Positions 4,518-11,372 of a stretch of 11,372 bases of DNA are shown here, one piece after another. Both the position numbers and the translations under genes were made by a program. How positions within the stretch are numbered: the stretch's first letter is position 1; every line of letters starts with the position of its first letter. The stretch spans positions 5,760-17,131 of the forward strand of contig DEXG01000010.1 in the NCBI GenBank assembly GCA_002364005.1, read 5' to 3'. The notes under the pieces were generated by a model. That model was given only the letters and a program-made list of their open reading frames with translations, was not told where the DNA came from and did no database searches. Source of the DNA: Phycisphaerales bacterium UBA3190. Lineage in GTDB: Bacteria > Planctomycetota > Phycisphaerae > Phycisphaerales > UBA1924.

Positions 4518-5090
4518 TCAGTTGTTTGAGGTGAGGCCGACGGGCTGGGGGCGGACGGCGTGGGCTGGGGCCTGGACGGTGATGCCCAGGGGTGCTCGCT
4601 TGCCGCCGGGTCCGGTTGGGGGCATGCCTTCCTGGTCGATATGGCGTTGGATGGCCATGACGCCCTCGATGAGCATCTCGGGACGAGGGGGGCAGCCCGG
4701 GACATAGACATCGACGGGGATGAACTGGTCGACGCCCTGGACGGTGGCGTAGGTATCGAAGACGCCGCCGGTCGAAGCACAAGCACCCATGGAGATGACC
4801 CACTTGGGTTCGGGCATCTGCTCGTAGATGCGTTGGAGGACGGGGAGCATTTTCACGCTGACGCGTCCTGCGACGATCATCAGGTCGGCCTGTCGGGGTG
4901 AGAATCGCATGACTTCGGCGCCGAAGCGGGCGAGGTCGTAGCGGGAGGAGGCGGTTGCCATGAGCTCGATGCCGCAGCATGCGGTGGCGAATGGCATGGG
5001 CCAGAGACTGGAGCGTCGAGCCCAGTTGACGACGCGTCGCAGCTGGGTGGTGAGCACATTGTCAGTGGTGATGGCGCCTTCGAGTCCCAT
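4518..5090 (-). CDS. nuoB: NADH-quinone oxidoreductase subunit B
   Basis: NuoB is the peripheral-arm subunit of respiratory complex I that holds the N2 [4Fe-4S] cluster, the last iron-sulfur centre before quinone. The 190-residue protein keeps all four cluster cysteines: the tandem pair C38-C39 in ATACCGIELM, C104 in SMGACAS and C133 in VPGCPPRPE. The length is normal. The start at 5090 is supported by GGAG at 5104-5101, ten bases upstream; an upstream in-frame ATG at 5135 would add 15 residues encoded by a hairpin. Neither nuoA nor nuoC flanks the gene, unlike the usual nuo operon; the upstream neighbour is a double-ACT protein. A -10-like box at 5147-5142 and a hairpin suggest its own promoter. 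The gene appears intact and functional. Confidence 0.96.
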   Translation of the reverse strand: MGLEGAITTDNVLTTQLRRVVNWARRSSLWPMPFATACCGIELMATASSRYDLARFGAEVMRFSPRQADLMIVAGRVSVKMLPVLQRIYEQMPEPKWVISMGACASTGGVFDTYATVQGVDQFIPVDVYVPGCPPRPEMLIEGVMAIQRHIDQEGMPPTGPGGKRAPLGITVQAPAHAVRPQPVGLTSNN

Positions 5091-5114
5091 GGAATTCTCG
5101 CTCCGGATGTTTCG

Positions 5115-5147
5115 GTGCACGCGAAAGGCGTGCACGGGTGCAGTATA
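5115..5147 (-). promoter_or_regulatory. nuoB -10 box and 5' hairpin
   Basis: On the minus strand TATACT (5147-5142) matches the -10 consensus at five of six positions. Seven bases further on starts a perfect 8-bp hairpin, GTGCACGC (5135-5128) with GCGTGCAC (5122-5115), loop CTTTC. There is no T-run, so it is not a terminator. No good -35 box was found. Confidence 0.42.
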
Positions 5148-5183
5148 CGCGTGGGTTCGTGTGGGTGCGCGTGGTTGATGCGA

Positions 5184-5675
5184 TCAGGCGGCTGATTCGT
5201 CGGCGCTGGGGGTGCCCGAATCGAGGTCGTTGGCCGAGTCGATGGTGTCGGTGGGCCAGTCGGTCTGCTCGATGAGTTCGATGGCCTTTTCGTGCTCGTC
5301 GAATCGGAACACGCAGAGTGTGCTGGGGTTCACCTTCGATGCGGGAACGAAGTAGCAGTAGCGGACATTGATCCGGTTGTCGGCCATGAGGACGGTGAGG
5401 TCCCGGACGACACCGGGTCGGTCCTCGACGCTGATGCCCACCACCGGGGCTTCGACGACGGGCCCCACTCCTGCGTCGACCATGGACTCGCAGACGACTC
5501 GCAGGGCCTCTGTTGGGTGTCCCAGCAGGCGGGCACACCCTCGATCGAGGTGCTCGGTGGTTGAGATCGAGATGATCTCGACCCCGGCGACGGCGGCGGC
5601 ATCGAGCAAACCGGCCAGTTCGCCGGGTCGCTGCTGCAGATAAATTGAAAACTCGGTGAGTTGGATGTAGTTCAT
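5184..5675 (-). CDS. Double ACT-domain protein
   Basis: A 163-residue protein made almost wholly of two ACT domains, small folds that bind amino acids or similar ligands. ACT 1 spans about 5-70 (TEFSIYLQQRPGELAGLLDA) and ACT 2 about 78-140 (VVGISVEDRPGVVRDL); both have the hallmark RPG turn followed by a helix. There is no DNA-binding, kinase or catalytic domain and no signal peptide, so it is probably a cytoplasmic ligand-sensing partner; its ligand cannot be read from sequence. The acidic tail from about 142 looks disordered. The start at 5675 is chosen because the first beta strand begins there; the upstream in-frame extension is low-complexity and overlaps the yihY-type gene. No Shine-Dalgarno site is present, but TAAACT (5691-5686) lies ten bases upstream, compatible with an almost leaderless mRNA. 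Confidence 0.85.
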   Translation of the reverse strand: MNYIQLTEFSIYLQQRPGELAGLLDAAAVAGVEIISISTTEHLDRGCARLLGHPTEALRVVCESMVDAGVGPVVEAPVVGISVEDRPGVVRDLTVLMADNRINVRYCYFVPASKVNPSTLCVFRFDEHEKAIELIEQTDWPTDTIDSANDLDSGTPSADESAA

Positions 5676-5736
5676 TGTGACTGGAAGTTTAGGCAGAAAC
5701 CCGCAAATGGGCGCTGAAGCTGGGCAAAGGATTGGT

Positions 5737-7302
5737 TCAGGCGGGGGCCGATTCGCCCGGGGTTTCCTGGGGCGGGGTGGGCGTGAGATCCGCGAGGGAT
5801 TTGCCCGAACACGAACCGATCGAGGCGTTGAGGATTGATTCGGGCAGCAGGTCGTCGGCGTTGCTGGTTCTGAAGGCGTCGAGCTTCTGGGCACAGCGCA
5901 GGATCTCGTCGAGCGGGATCTGGTCGGCAGGCCTGGCTGGTGTCCAGGCGTCGTCTCGGTCGCCACGATCGACGCGGTGGATGAATCCGCCTCGTTGCAG
6001 GGCGGTGACGACCTCGGAGGCCTGGACGGCGTGCAGGTTGGTCACGCTGGCGACCTCATCGGCGGTGATGGGCTTGCCCGTGTTGAATGCGGCTTGGATT
6101 GCTTGGGCGACGCTGAGTGCCACGAGCGGGTCGAGCAGTGTCGGGGCGTTCTGGTTCTCGTCGCCCATGGCGTTGAGCTTGGACTTGACCAGGCGCGAGA
6201 AGTTCTGCAGGGCATAGCTGGCCTGGATGCCAAAGAGGACGATGAGCCATGTGAGGTAGACCCAGAGGAGGAAGAGCGGGAGGATGGCGATTGAGCCGTA
6301 GAACTTGGCGTATGTCGTCGTGTATCGCAGGTAGGTGGTGAACCCGAGCTTGCCCAGCTCCCAGAGGATTGCGGCGAAGAACGCACCTGCCAGTGCGGTG
6401 CGGAAGTGGATGCGGGTGTTGGGGATGATGGTGTAGGCACCGAGGAGGAGGATGGTGGAGATGAGGACCGATACGCCGTAGCCCGCCATGACGGCCCCGA
6501 CGAATGAGTCCTGCCCGGCGAAGGAGATGACCCATCGCGTGAAGGCGTCGCCGGCGAGGAAGGTGGCGGCGAGCATGATCGAGCCGGCGGAGAGGATGGT
6601 CCAGTAGAGCATGATCCTTCGCAGCCATGGGCGTCCGCTTGGGGCGCCGCAGAGCTGGTTGAACGACTTCTCGATCTCGATGAGCATGGACATCGCCGCG
6701 TAGAGCAGCACCAGCCCGGATGTGAGTGCGATCCAGCCGGTTGGGACATTGCGTATGGAGGTGTTGACGCGGTTGATGAGGTCGGTGATCAGCTGCTCGA
6801 GATCGGGGCTGGCGAAGGGGTCGTCGGGGAGGGTGCTTGGGGTGACCGCGTCTGGTCGGGCGTTGTCGAGTTCGGTTGGATCCGGCTCGGCTGGCGGGAG
6901 CTGGGTCTCGGGTTGGGTCTCGGGCTCGATCTCGGGTTGGGTCTCGTTTTGGGGGAGATCGGACTGTTGCTGGGTTTCCAGCTGGGTTTCCTGCTGGGTT
7001 TCCTGCTGGATTTCGGGTGCGGTGATCTGGGATACGCCGCTGAAACTGAGGACGCGTCGAACGCCGGCTTCGACCTGTTCCTCGCTGACGATGGAGCCGA
7101 AGATAAGCAGGCCGATGGCCATGACGGGGATGATGGAGAAGATGGTGCGGTAGGCCAGCGCGGCGGCCATGCGTGGCAGCTGGGATCGGTAGAGCCCGAT
7201 GATGCCGATGCGTGTGACGATGGCGATGCGATGGGCTTCGTAGCGCCAGTCGTGTTGCTGCTTGTCGGCGTCGGTCGTGTTTGTGGTGTGTTGTTCGGGC
7301 AT
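5737..7302 (-). CDS. YihY/BrkB-family inner membrane protein
   Basis: A 521-residue multi-pass membrane protein of the YihY (BrkB, formerly called RNase BN) family, whose transport or envelope role is unsettled; the nuclease name is a historical error. Six hydrophobic segments are visible near 49-71, 189-211, 232-252, 268-290, 300-320 and 337-361, with family motifs MAAALAYRTIFSIIP (45-59) and FYGSIAILPLFLLWVYL (334-350). Between helices 1 and 2 there is an unusual insertion (about 97-165) rich in Glu, Thr, Gln and Pro with ETQ repeats. After the last helix, 385-460 looks like a winged-helix-type domain (VAQAIQAAFNTGKPITADEV), and the end is a Pro/Ser-rich tail. The protein is longer than E. 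coli YihY (about 290). Start at 7302 lacks a Shine-Dalgarno site. It lies 50 bases after the rluB-type gene. Confidence 0.88.
   Translation of the reverse strand: MPEQHTTNTTDADKQQHDWRYEAHRIAIVTRIGIIGLYRSQLPRMAAALAYRTIFSIIPVMAIGLLIFGSIVSEEQVEAGVRRVLSFSGVSQITAPEIQQETQQETQLETQQQSDLPQNETQPEIEPETQPETQLPPAEPDPTELDNARPDAVTPSTLPDDPFASPDLEQLITDLINRVNTSIRNVPTGWIALTSGLVLLYAAMSMLIEIEKSFNQLCGAPSGRPWLRRIMLYWTILSAGSIMLAATFLAGDAFTRWVISFAGQDSFVGAVMAGYGVSVLISTILLLGAYTIIPNTRIHFRTALAGAFFAAILWELGKLGFTTYLRYTTTYAKFYGSIAILPLFLLWVYLTWLIVLFGIQASYALQNFSRLVKSKLNAMGDENQNAPTLLDPLVALSVAQAIQAAFNTGKPITADEVASVTNLHAVQASEVVTALQRGGFIHRVDRGDRDDAWTPARPADQIPLDEILRCAQKLDAFRTSNADDLLPESILNASIGSCSGKSLADLTPTPPQETPGESAPA
6895..7014 (-). 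repeat. ETQ-coding tandem repeat inside yihY-type gene
   Basis: Degenerate 12-base units encoding QETQ and PETQ run through this stretch (protein residues about 97-136). The repeat adds a charged, flexible loop between the first two membrane helices and is the type of sequence that can change copy number by slippage. All units keep the reading frame. Confidence 0.7.
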
Positions 7303-7352
7303 ATCGGCGATGGGTCGCTGAAACGGCGTGGCGGGCCCGGTCTGTCACACGG

Positions 7353-8378
7353 TTATTCGGCTGAATCCCGTCGCTTCTTGGGCGAACCCTCTCGATCCGG
7401 AGCGGGTTTGGTCGCCTTATTGATGGCGTTTTTCATCGTCCGATTTCGGATCGGCCCGCTGGGACCCGTGATCTCGGGGCTGATGTAGGGGCTTTTTCGC
7501 TCGCGTTGAGCGGATGCGCGGCGTCGACGGGAGGTGCCGGAGCTTCCGGTTTCCTTCTTGGGTTTGTCGCTGCGTCGCTGGTCGGCGGCGGCTCGTTTGA
7601 GCCCCCGGATCTCGTCGCGGGTGAGTTCGCGCCACTGGCCTCGGGCGAGGCCTTTGAGCTTGACGGGGCCCATACCGACGCGTTCGAGCTTCTTGACGGG
7701 GTATCCCACGGCTGCGAGCATGCGTCGCACCTGCCGGTTCCGGCCCTCTCGCAGGGTGAGTTCGACGGTGGTTTTCTCGCGTTCACGGGCGACGAGGGCG
7801 ATCTCGACATGGGCGGTCCGAACGGCGCCCTGGGTGTGCCCGGCCTTGCGTTGTGCGAGGTAGATGCCCCGTTCGAGTTCTTTGATGGCTTCTTCGTCGA
7901 GTGATCCCTTGACGACCACGCGGTAGGTTTTGGGCACGCCGTAGCGTGGGTGCGTGAGTCGGTTGGCGAGTTCGCCGTCGTTTGTCAGGAGGATGAGCCC
8001 GACGGTGTCGTAATCGAGGCGTCCGACGGGGAAGAGGCGTGGCGCGGCGGGGTGGTCGACGAGTTCGGTGACGGTGCGTCGGTCGGCCCCAGGCTCGTCC
8101 TTGGCCGTCGAGAGGGTTCTCGGCGGCTTATTGAGCATGATGTAGAGCTTGCGATCGGGCTGCGCGATGACCTTGCCGGCGACGACGATGCGGTCTTCCT
8201 CTGGATCGACCCATGCTGGGAGGGTGGTGACGAGCTGGCCATTGACGGACACATCGCCGTTTTCGATCATGGCTTCGCAGGCGCGTCGAGAACCGACGCC
8301 GGCGTCGGCGAGCACGCGTTGGAGGCGTTTGCCGCGGGATGCGTCGGTGAGATCGTGTTGTGGCTGGTTTCGGGGCAC
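7353..8378 (-). CDS. rluB: RluB/RsuA-family rRNA pseudouridine synthase
   Basis: Converts a specific uridine of ribosomal RNA to pseudouridine. An N-terminal S4 RNA-binding domain (about 17-63, LQRVLADAGVGSRRACE) is followed by the RsuA/RluB catalytic domain with GRLD (119-122; D122 is the catalytic aspartate), TNDGELANRLTHP (132-144) and EGRNRQVRRM (211-220). A long basic tail (about 265-341), rich in Lys, Arg, Ser and Pro, follows. RluB (23S rRNA) fits better than RsuA, but the target base is not provable here. No ATG lies between residues far upstream and the S4 domain. The GTG at 8378 is preferred because TACACT (8389-8384) lies five bases before it, as in a leaderless mRNA; extending to the ATG at 8573 would overlap the divergent gene starting at 8536. 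It may be first of a four-gene run. Confidence 0.88.
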   Translation of the reverse strand: MPRNQPQHDLTDASRGKRLQRVLADAGVGSRRACEAMIENGDVSVNGQLVTTLPAWVDPEEDRIVVAGKVIAQPDRKLYIMLNKPPRTLSTAKDEPGADRRTVTELVDHPAAPRLFPVGRLDYDTVGLILLTNDGELANRLTHPRYGVPKTYRVVVKGSLDEEAIKELERGIYLAQRKAGHTQGAVRTAHVEIALVAREREKTTVELTLREGRNRQVRRMLAAVGYPVKKLERVGMGPVKLKGLARGQWRELTRDEIRGLKRAAADQRRSDKPKKETGSSGTSRRRRASAQRERKSPYISPEITGPSGPIRNRTMKNAINKATKPAPDREGSPKKRRDSAE

Positions 8379-8383
8379 GAGAG

Positions 8384-8389
8384 AGTGTA
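8384..8389 (-). promoter_or_regulatory. -10 box placing rluB start as leaderless
   Basis: TACACT on the minus strand matches the -10 consensus at four of six positions and lies five bases upstream of GTG 8378, so transcription would begin at or next to the start codon. No good -35 box is seen. There is no Shine-Dalgarno site. Confidence 0.38.
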
Positions 8390-8535
8390 CGCGTCGATCG
8401 GCGGGTTTGAGTGCGGATTCTTGAGCGTTGGGAGCGATCGAGCCGAAGTTATCTGGACGCAGTGAGCTCTTTCCGCGCCAGAGGTGCGCGGGAAGTGCGC
8501 AGCGAGCAGCCCGGCAACGGGCGGGAGCATGACCC

Positions 8536-10209
8536 ATGGGCAACGAGATCGCGACCGGGACCACGAGCAGCAACGGGACGAGGCACGCGGGGCTTGACGC
8601 GCAGAACGCGATTGTGGAGCCACGCCCGACGCACAGCGGCGGCGGTGAGGACGAGCTGTTCCTGACCCCGCGTGTGCTCGATGCTGGGGCGTTTGCCCGC
8701 TACGCAGACACGCTGCGGGGCATCATCGCCCAGGCCAGTGCGCAGGGGCGCACGCTTGAGGACTTCTCGGCAGATGCCGAGGCGATGATCAAGCGTTGCG
8801 ACGATGCGAGCGAGACGGTGAACAAGCGGCTGCAGTCGGGCATCCGGATGCTCAAGATGATCGACGAGCGTGCGGCGCGGACCGACGCGTTGCTCGAAAA
8901 GGTGCAGCGGGCGCTCCCGGATGCGCAGGCGATGAGCGATCAGATCGATCGGGTGATCGATGAACGGCTCAAAGCGAGCGAGACACGGATCAACGCGTTG
9001 ATCACGCAGGCGGAGGGGCGGGCGCAGGTTGCTGAGGAACGGGCGATCGTTGCGATTGAGCGTTCGCAGAAGCAGGCGAACGAGCTTGAGTTGCTTGGGC
9101 AGTCGATCGATGATCGCCTTGCGTCGCTGCATGAGGCGATCGAACAGAGCGTGAGCGAGCGTGGCTTGGGCGTGGACGCGATTCGCACACAGGTCGACGA
9201 GGCGCGAGCGCAGATCAACGACACGATCGCCAAGGCGTTCGACAAAGCGAACGAAGCGAGCGAGGCGCTCTCAAGCCGTGCTGATGCGACGATGGGCGAG
9301 ATGGAAACGCGGGTCGAGCGGGTCGGGCAGTCGATTGAGCCGCTGATCGAAGCGTCGAGCAAGGCGATGCGGGCGTTGGGCATGGACCCGGAGCACCCGG
9401 TGTTTGAGGATTCGCCCTTGGCTCGGATCGAGTCACTGGTTGATCGGGGCGAGACGCAGCTGGCTTCACTCGATGGTGTCTATCGGCAGTTGGAGGATCT
9501 GCAGTCGCAGGCGGAGCGTGTGCGGAGCGCGTTTGGCAGCTGGCTGACTGATGCGGCGGAACAGCTTGACACACTCGAAGCACGCAAGGGGCAGATCGTC
9601 GGCCCGATGCAGGAAGCCGCGGACTCGATCCGTGAGCTTGGGCCTGATCTTGAGACGAAGCTGCGGCTTGCATCGACGGAGCTGTCGCATCTGCAGCTTG
9701 AGCAGAAGACGCTGCGTGAAACGATTGCCGCATCGTCGCAGTTGGCCAATGAGGTGACCGACCGGATGGGGAATCAGTCCGGGCAGCTCCAGGCGTTGCT
9801 GGATGGTTCGTTACACAAGCTCTCGACGCGGGTTGAGCAGGCGGGTGTGTGGCTTGGCACGCTGATTCAGCGGGCTGAATCGCTGGGTGCTTCGATGCCC
9901 GGTGCGGGCTCGATGGGCTTTGAAGCCGATGCCCCGGTTGCGGTCACGCAGCCCCCCGAGGTCCAGGCACCTGAGCCGACGACGCCGTATCACCATGAGG
10001 CAGAGGTGAAGCCCGTGGCGCACGAGTTCCGGACTGATGCGTCCATGGCCGATCCGGTTGAGAAGAACGATGTGCCTGAGGCGCATGAGGCAGACCAAGA
10101 GCCCCACAGCTTTGTGGTGCCGCGTCCGCCGCAGCTGCCGTTGGACGCGATCTCGTTTGATGGTGCCGAGGCGGTGATCGAGCATCACGAGGAGCGTGAG
10201 GGCGCCTGA
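8536..10209 (+). CDS. Long coiled-coil protein, function unknown
   Basis: A 557-residue protein that I do not recognise. It has no signal peptide and no membrane segment. Residues 1-40 are polar and flexible; about 50-460 is nearly continuous charged helix with heptad-like spacing, rich in Ala, Glu, Arg, Gln and Leu, indicating a long coiled coil or helical bundle; about 462-557 is a Pro/Glu/His-rich disordered tail. A short break at 283-294 (GMDPEHPVFEDS) may be a hinge. The overall look resembles cytoskeletal, scaffold or chemoreceptor-signalling helices, but no receptor hairpin, SMC head or other catalytic motif is visible. The start is well supported: GGGAG (8523-8527) lies eight bases before the ATG. 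It is divergent from the rluB-type gene (157 bases apart) and its stop abuts the stop of the convergent gene. Confidence 0.85.
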   Translation: MGNEIATGTTSSNGTRHAGLDAQNAIVEPRPTHSGGGEDELFLTPRVLDAGAFARYADTLRGIIAQASAQGRTLEDFSADAEAMIKRCDDASETVNKRLQSGIRMLKMIDERAARTDALLEKVQRALPDAQAMSDQIDRVIDERLKASETRINALITQAEGRAQVAEERAIVAIERSQKQANELELLGQSIDDRLASLHEAIEQSVSERGLGVDAIRTQVDEARAQINDTIAKAFDKANEASEALSSRADATMGEMETRVERVGQSIEPLIEASSKAMRALGMDPEHPVFEDSPLARIESLVDRGETQLASLDGVYRQLEDLQSQAERVRSAFGSWLTDAAEQLDTLEARKGQIVGPMQEAADSIRELGPDLETKLRLASTELSHLQLEQKTLRETIAASSQLANEVTDRMGNQSGQLQALLDGSLHKLSTRVEQAGVWLGTLIQRAESLGASMPGAGSMGFEADAPVAVTQPPEVQAPEPTTPYHHEAEVKPVAHEFRTDASMADPVEKNDVPEAHEADQEPHSFVVPRPPQLPLDAISFDGAEAVIEHHEEREGA

Positions 10210-10212
10210 TCA
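10207..10212. other. TGATCA: back-to-back stop codons
   Basis: The palindrome TGATCA supplies the TGA of the + strand coiled-coil gene (10207-10209) and the TGA of the - strand gene (10212-10210). The intergenic distance is zero. No terminator hairpin for either gene is visible near it, so transcripts probably run into the opposite gene. Confidence 0.85.
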
Positions 10213-11196
10213 GGTTTGTGGCGACCATCGGAGGAATGGGAAGTCGCTGGGGATCAGGTTGGGGCGGTCATTGATGAAGGCGACCATGAACTCGAGGGCA
10301 TCGACGATGCGCGGGCCTGGGCGGTTGAACATCTGGTTGCCGTCGACGACCGCGACGCGGTTGCTTTGCACGGCGGGGAGCGATCTGAACCAGTCGTGTT
10401 CTCGGTAGAGCCGGTTGGCTTCGTCGCGGGATTGATCGAGTGTGAGCCCGCAGGGGGCGATCACGAGGTACTGGGGCTGGGTGGCGGCAACAATTTCGCT
10501 TGGGGCGGCAATCGAATGTCCGGCGAGTCGTTCGGCCTGCTGTGGACCGACGGCGGCGCCAGACCCGGGCTTGATGACTGTTTCATTGAGCGGGTGTCGG
10601 GCTCCGGCGCGTTCGATGAGCTGGACATTCCAGTGCCCGGCGATGTAAATCGGGTCGGTCCATTCAAAGAAGGCACAGACTGGGCCATCGTCGTAGGGGT
10701 TGATGTGTTCTTCAGCCCGATCCATTCGCTGTCGGAGCTTCACGACCTGATGCATTGCTTGCTCGCTCATCCCGATCGCCTCACCCACACGGTAGATGTC
10801 GTCGAGGATGTCCTCGATGCTGGTGGGGTTGAGCGAGAGCACGCGGGGCTTGGGGTCGAGGCGGTCGGCGATGCGTCGGACGCTGTCGAGGTCGATCGAG
10901 CATACGCCGCAGAGATCCTGGGTGATGATGAGATCGGGTTTGAGCTGGGCGAGGGTGGCCTCGTCGAGTGTGTAGAGCGACTGCCCGGATTGGGTGGCTT
11001 GAGCGACCTGGGCGTCGATGGCTTTGGCGTCGGTCCCGGTTTCGGGGTCGTAGTGCGTGTTCTGGGCGGTGAGTTGGGGACGATTGGTGATCTCGGGGGG
11101 AAAATCGCACTCGTGCGATCGTCCGACGAGTTGATCGGCCGCTCCCAGGAGGGCGACGATTTCGGTGCCCGAGGGGATGAGACTCACGATGCGCAT
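10210..11196 (-). CDS. Cobalamin-binding-type (BtuF/TroA-fold) protein
   Basis: A 328-residue member of the periplasmic-binding-protein type 2 family annotated as cobalamin or Fe3+-siderophore binding. The N-terminus MRIVSLIPSGTEIVALLG is the family's first strand and helix; ITQDLCGVCS (91-100), FFEWTDPIYIAGHW (176-189) and NRPGPRIVDALE (291-302) are further family-like blocks. It has no signal peptide or lipobox, so unlike BtuF it should be cytoplasmic, and no btuC/btuD transporter genes adjoin it. Its function is therefore uncertain: cobalamin handling or sensing is possible. The start at 11196 is chosen over 11202 because GGAG (11207-11204) is seven bases upstream of the former but only one base from the latter. 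The gene converges on the coiled-coil gene with no gap. Confidence 0.85.
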   Translation of the reverse strand: MRIVSLIPSGTEIVALLGAADQLVGRSHECDFPPEITNRPQLTAQNTHYDPETGTDAKAIDAQVAQATQSGQSLYTLDEATLAQLKPDLIITQDLCGVCSIDLDSVRRIADRLDPKPRVLSLNPTSIEDILDDIYRVGEAIGMSEQAMHQVVKLRQRMDRAEEHINPYDDGPVCAFFEWTDPIYIAGHWNVQLIERAGARHPLNETVIKPGSGAAVGPQQAERLAGHSIAAPSEIVAATQPQYLVIAPCGLTLDQSRDEANRLYREHDWFRSLPAVQSNRVAVVDGNQMFNRPGPRIVDALEFMVAFINDRPNLIPSDFPFLRWSPQT

Positions 11197-11248
11197 GGGC
11201 ATGCTCCGAAAGTAGTGAAAAGGCCCGGTTTTGCGGCAAGGGGCCTAC

Positions 11249-11256
11249 TGTATAGT
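11249..11256. promoter_or_regulatory. Overlapping divergent -10 boxes
   Basis: TATAGT (11251-11256) on the + strand and TATACA (11254-11249) on the - strand overlap within the near-palindrome ACTGTATAGT, between two divergent genes. Either could serve as a -10 box, for the gene at 11342 or the cobalamin-binding-type gene. Convincing -35 boxes are lacking on both strands. Confidence 0.3.
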
Positions 11257-11341
11257 GCGTGCGTGGACCGGTTTGGTCGGGCGCAGGCGATGATTGCACG
11301 ATAGACCCCCGGCGTCTGATTGGCCGGGTAAGGAGATCGCG

Positions 11342-11372
11342 GTGGCGAATCGAATGACATTGACAAAGGTGC
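11342..11372 (+). CDS. Start of an unidentified gene (partial)
   Basis: GTG at 11342 follows a good Shine-Dalgarno site, AAGGAG (11330-11335), with six bases between. Only ten codons fit in the window (VANRMTLTKV, first residue read as Met), and the frame is still open at the edge. This is too short to identify. A 6-bp hairpin, CCCGGC (11308-11313) with GCCGGG (11323-11328), ends just before the ribosome-binding site and could affect initiation. The gene is divergent from the cobalamin-binding-type gene. Confidence 0.55.
   Translation, partial: MANRMTLTKV

Noticed and set aside
6056..7348. 430-codon His/Arg/Pro-rich frame overlapping the yihY-type gene
   Set aside because: A shadow in another frame of the membrane protein, with extreme composition and no motif; the yihY-type frame has six membrane helices and family signatures.
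8379..8573. Longer pseudouridine synthase starting at ATG 8573
   Set aside because: The extra 65 residues do not look like part of the family, contain promoter-like DNA, and overlap the divergent gene at 8536, which has a strong ribosome-binding site.
10216..11304. Open 362-codon frame on the + strand opposite the cobalamin-binding-type gene
   Set aside because: It mirrors a gene with clear family motifs, has no ribosome-binding site or recognisable domain, and its Gly/Val/Asp-rich composition is typical of an antisense frame in GC-rich DNA.

Overview
The window looks like chromosomal DNA from a GC-rich planctomycete, most likely of the class Phycisphaerae. The evidence is three secreted proteins ending in a 'small hydrophobic segment + GRRRR' PEP-CTERM-like tail, patchy use of Shine-Dalgarno sites, and housekeeping genes (rnc, rpmH, nuoB) that lack their usual neighbours. 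This placement is inferred from protein style and is not proven. No prophage, transposase, CRISPR array, rRNA or tRNA was seen.

Layout. 1-244: intergenic DNA with a short tandem repeat and two copies of a REP-like palindrome in opposite orientation. 245-1036 (-): rnc, ribonuclease III. 1037-1391: divergent intergenic region with a 20-bp palindrome. 1392-1532 (+): rpmH, ribosomal protein L34, a 46-residue gene with its own terminator. 1665-4264 (+): three paralogous secreted PEP-CTERM-like proteins. Each is followed by its own strong intrinsic terminator. The second and third also have long leaders (about 190-240 nt), matching promoter and upstream half-sites, and a conserved pre-start block. 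4364-4464: short TTAGGGG-type repeats. 4465-8378 (-): a four-gene run, rluB-like pseudouridine synthase, YihY/BrkB-type membrane protein, double-ACT protein and nuoB, closed by a terminator after nuoB. 8536-10209 (+): a long cytoplasmic coiled-coil protein of unknown function. 10210-11196 (-): a BtuF/TroA-fold cobalamin-binding-type protein without a signal peptide; its stop codon lies back to back with that of the coiled-coil gene. 11342-end (+): the first ten codons of another gene.

How the genes relate. The minus-strand run mixes rRNA modification, envelope, amino-acid sensing and respiration; the only link visible is shared direction and one terminal hairpin, and nuoB (and possibly the ACT gene) has a promoter-like box of its own. 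The most distinctive locus is the paralog cluster: three small exported proteins of one family, two of which appear tuned for high expression and share non-coding control sequence. No complete, clearly new defence or metabolic system is visible. The best leads are the shared control architecture of the paralogs, the RNase III lacking one catalytic aspartate, the uncharacterised coiled-coil protein, and the palindromic element beside rnc.
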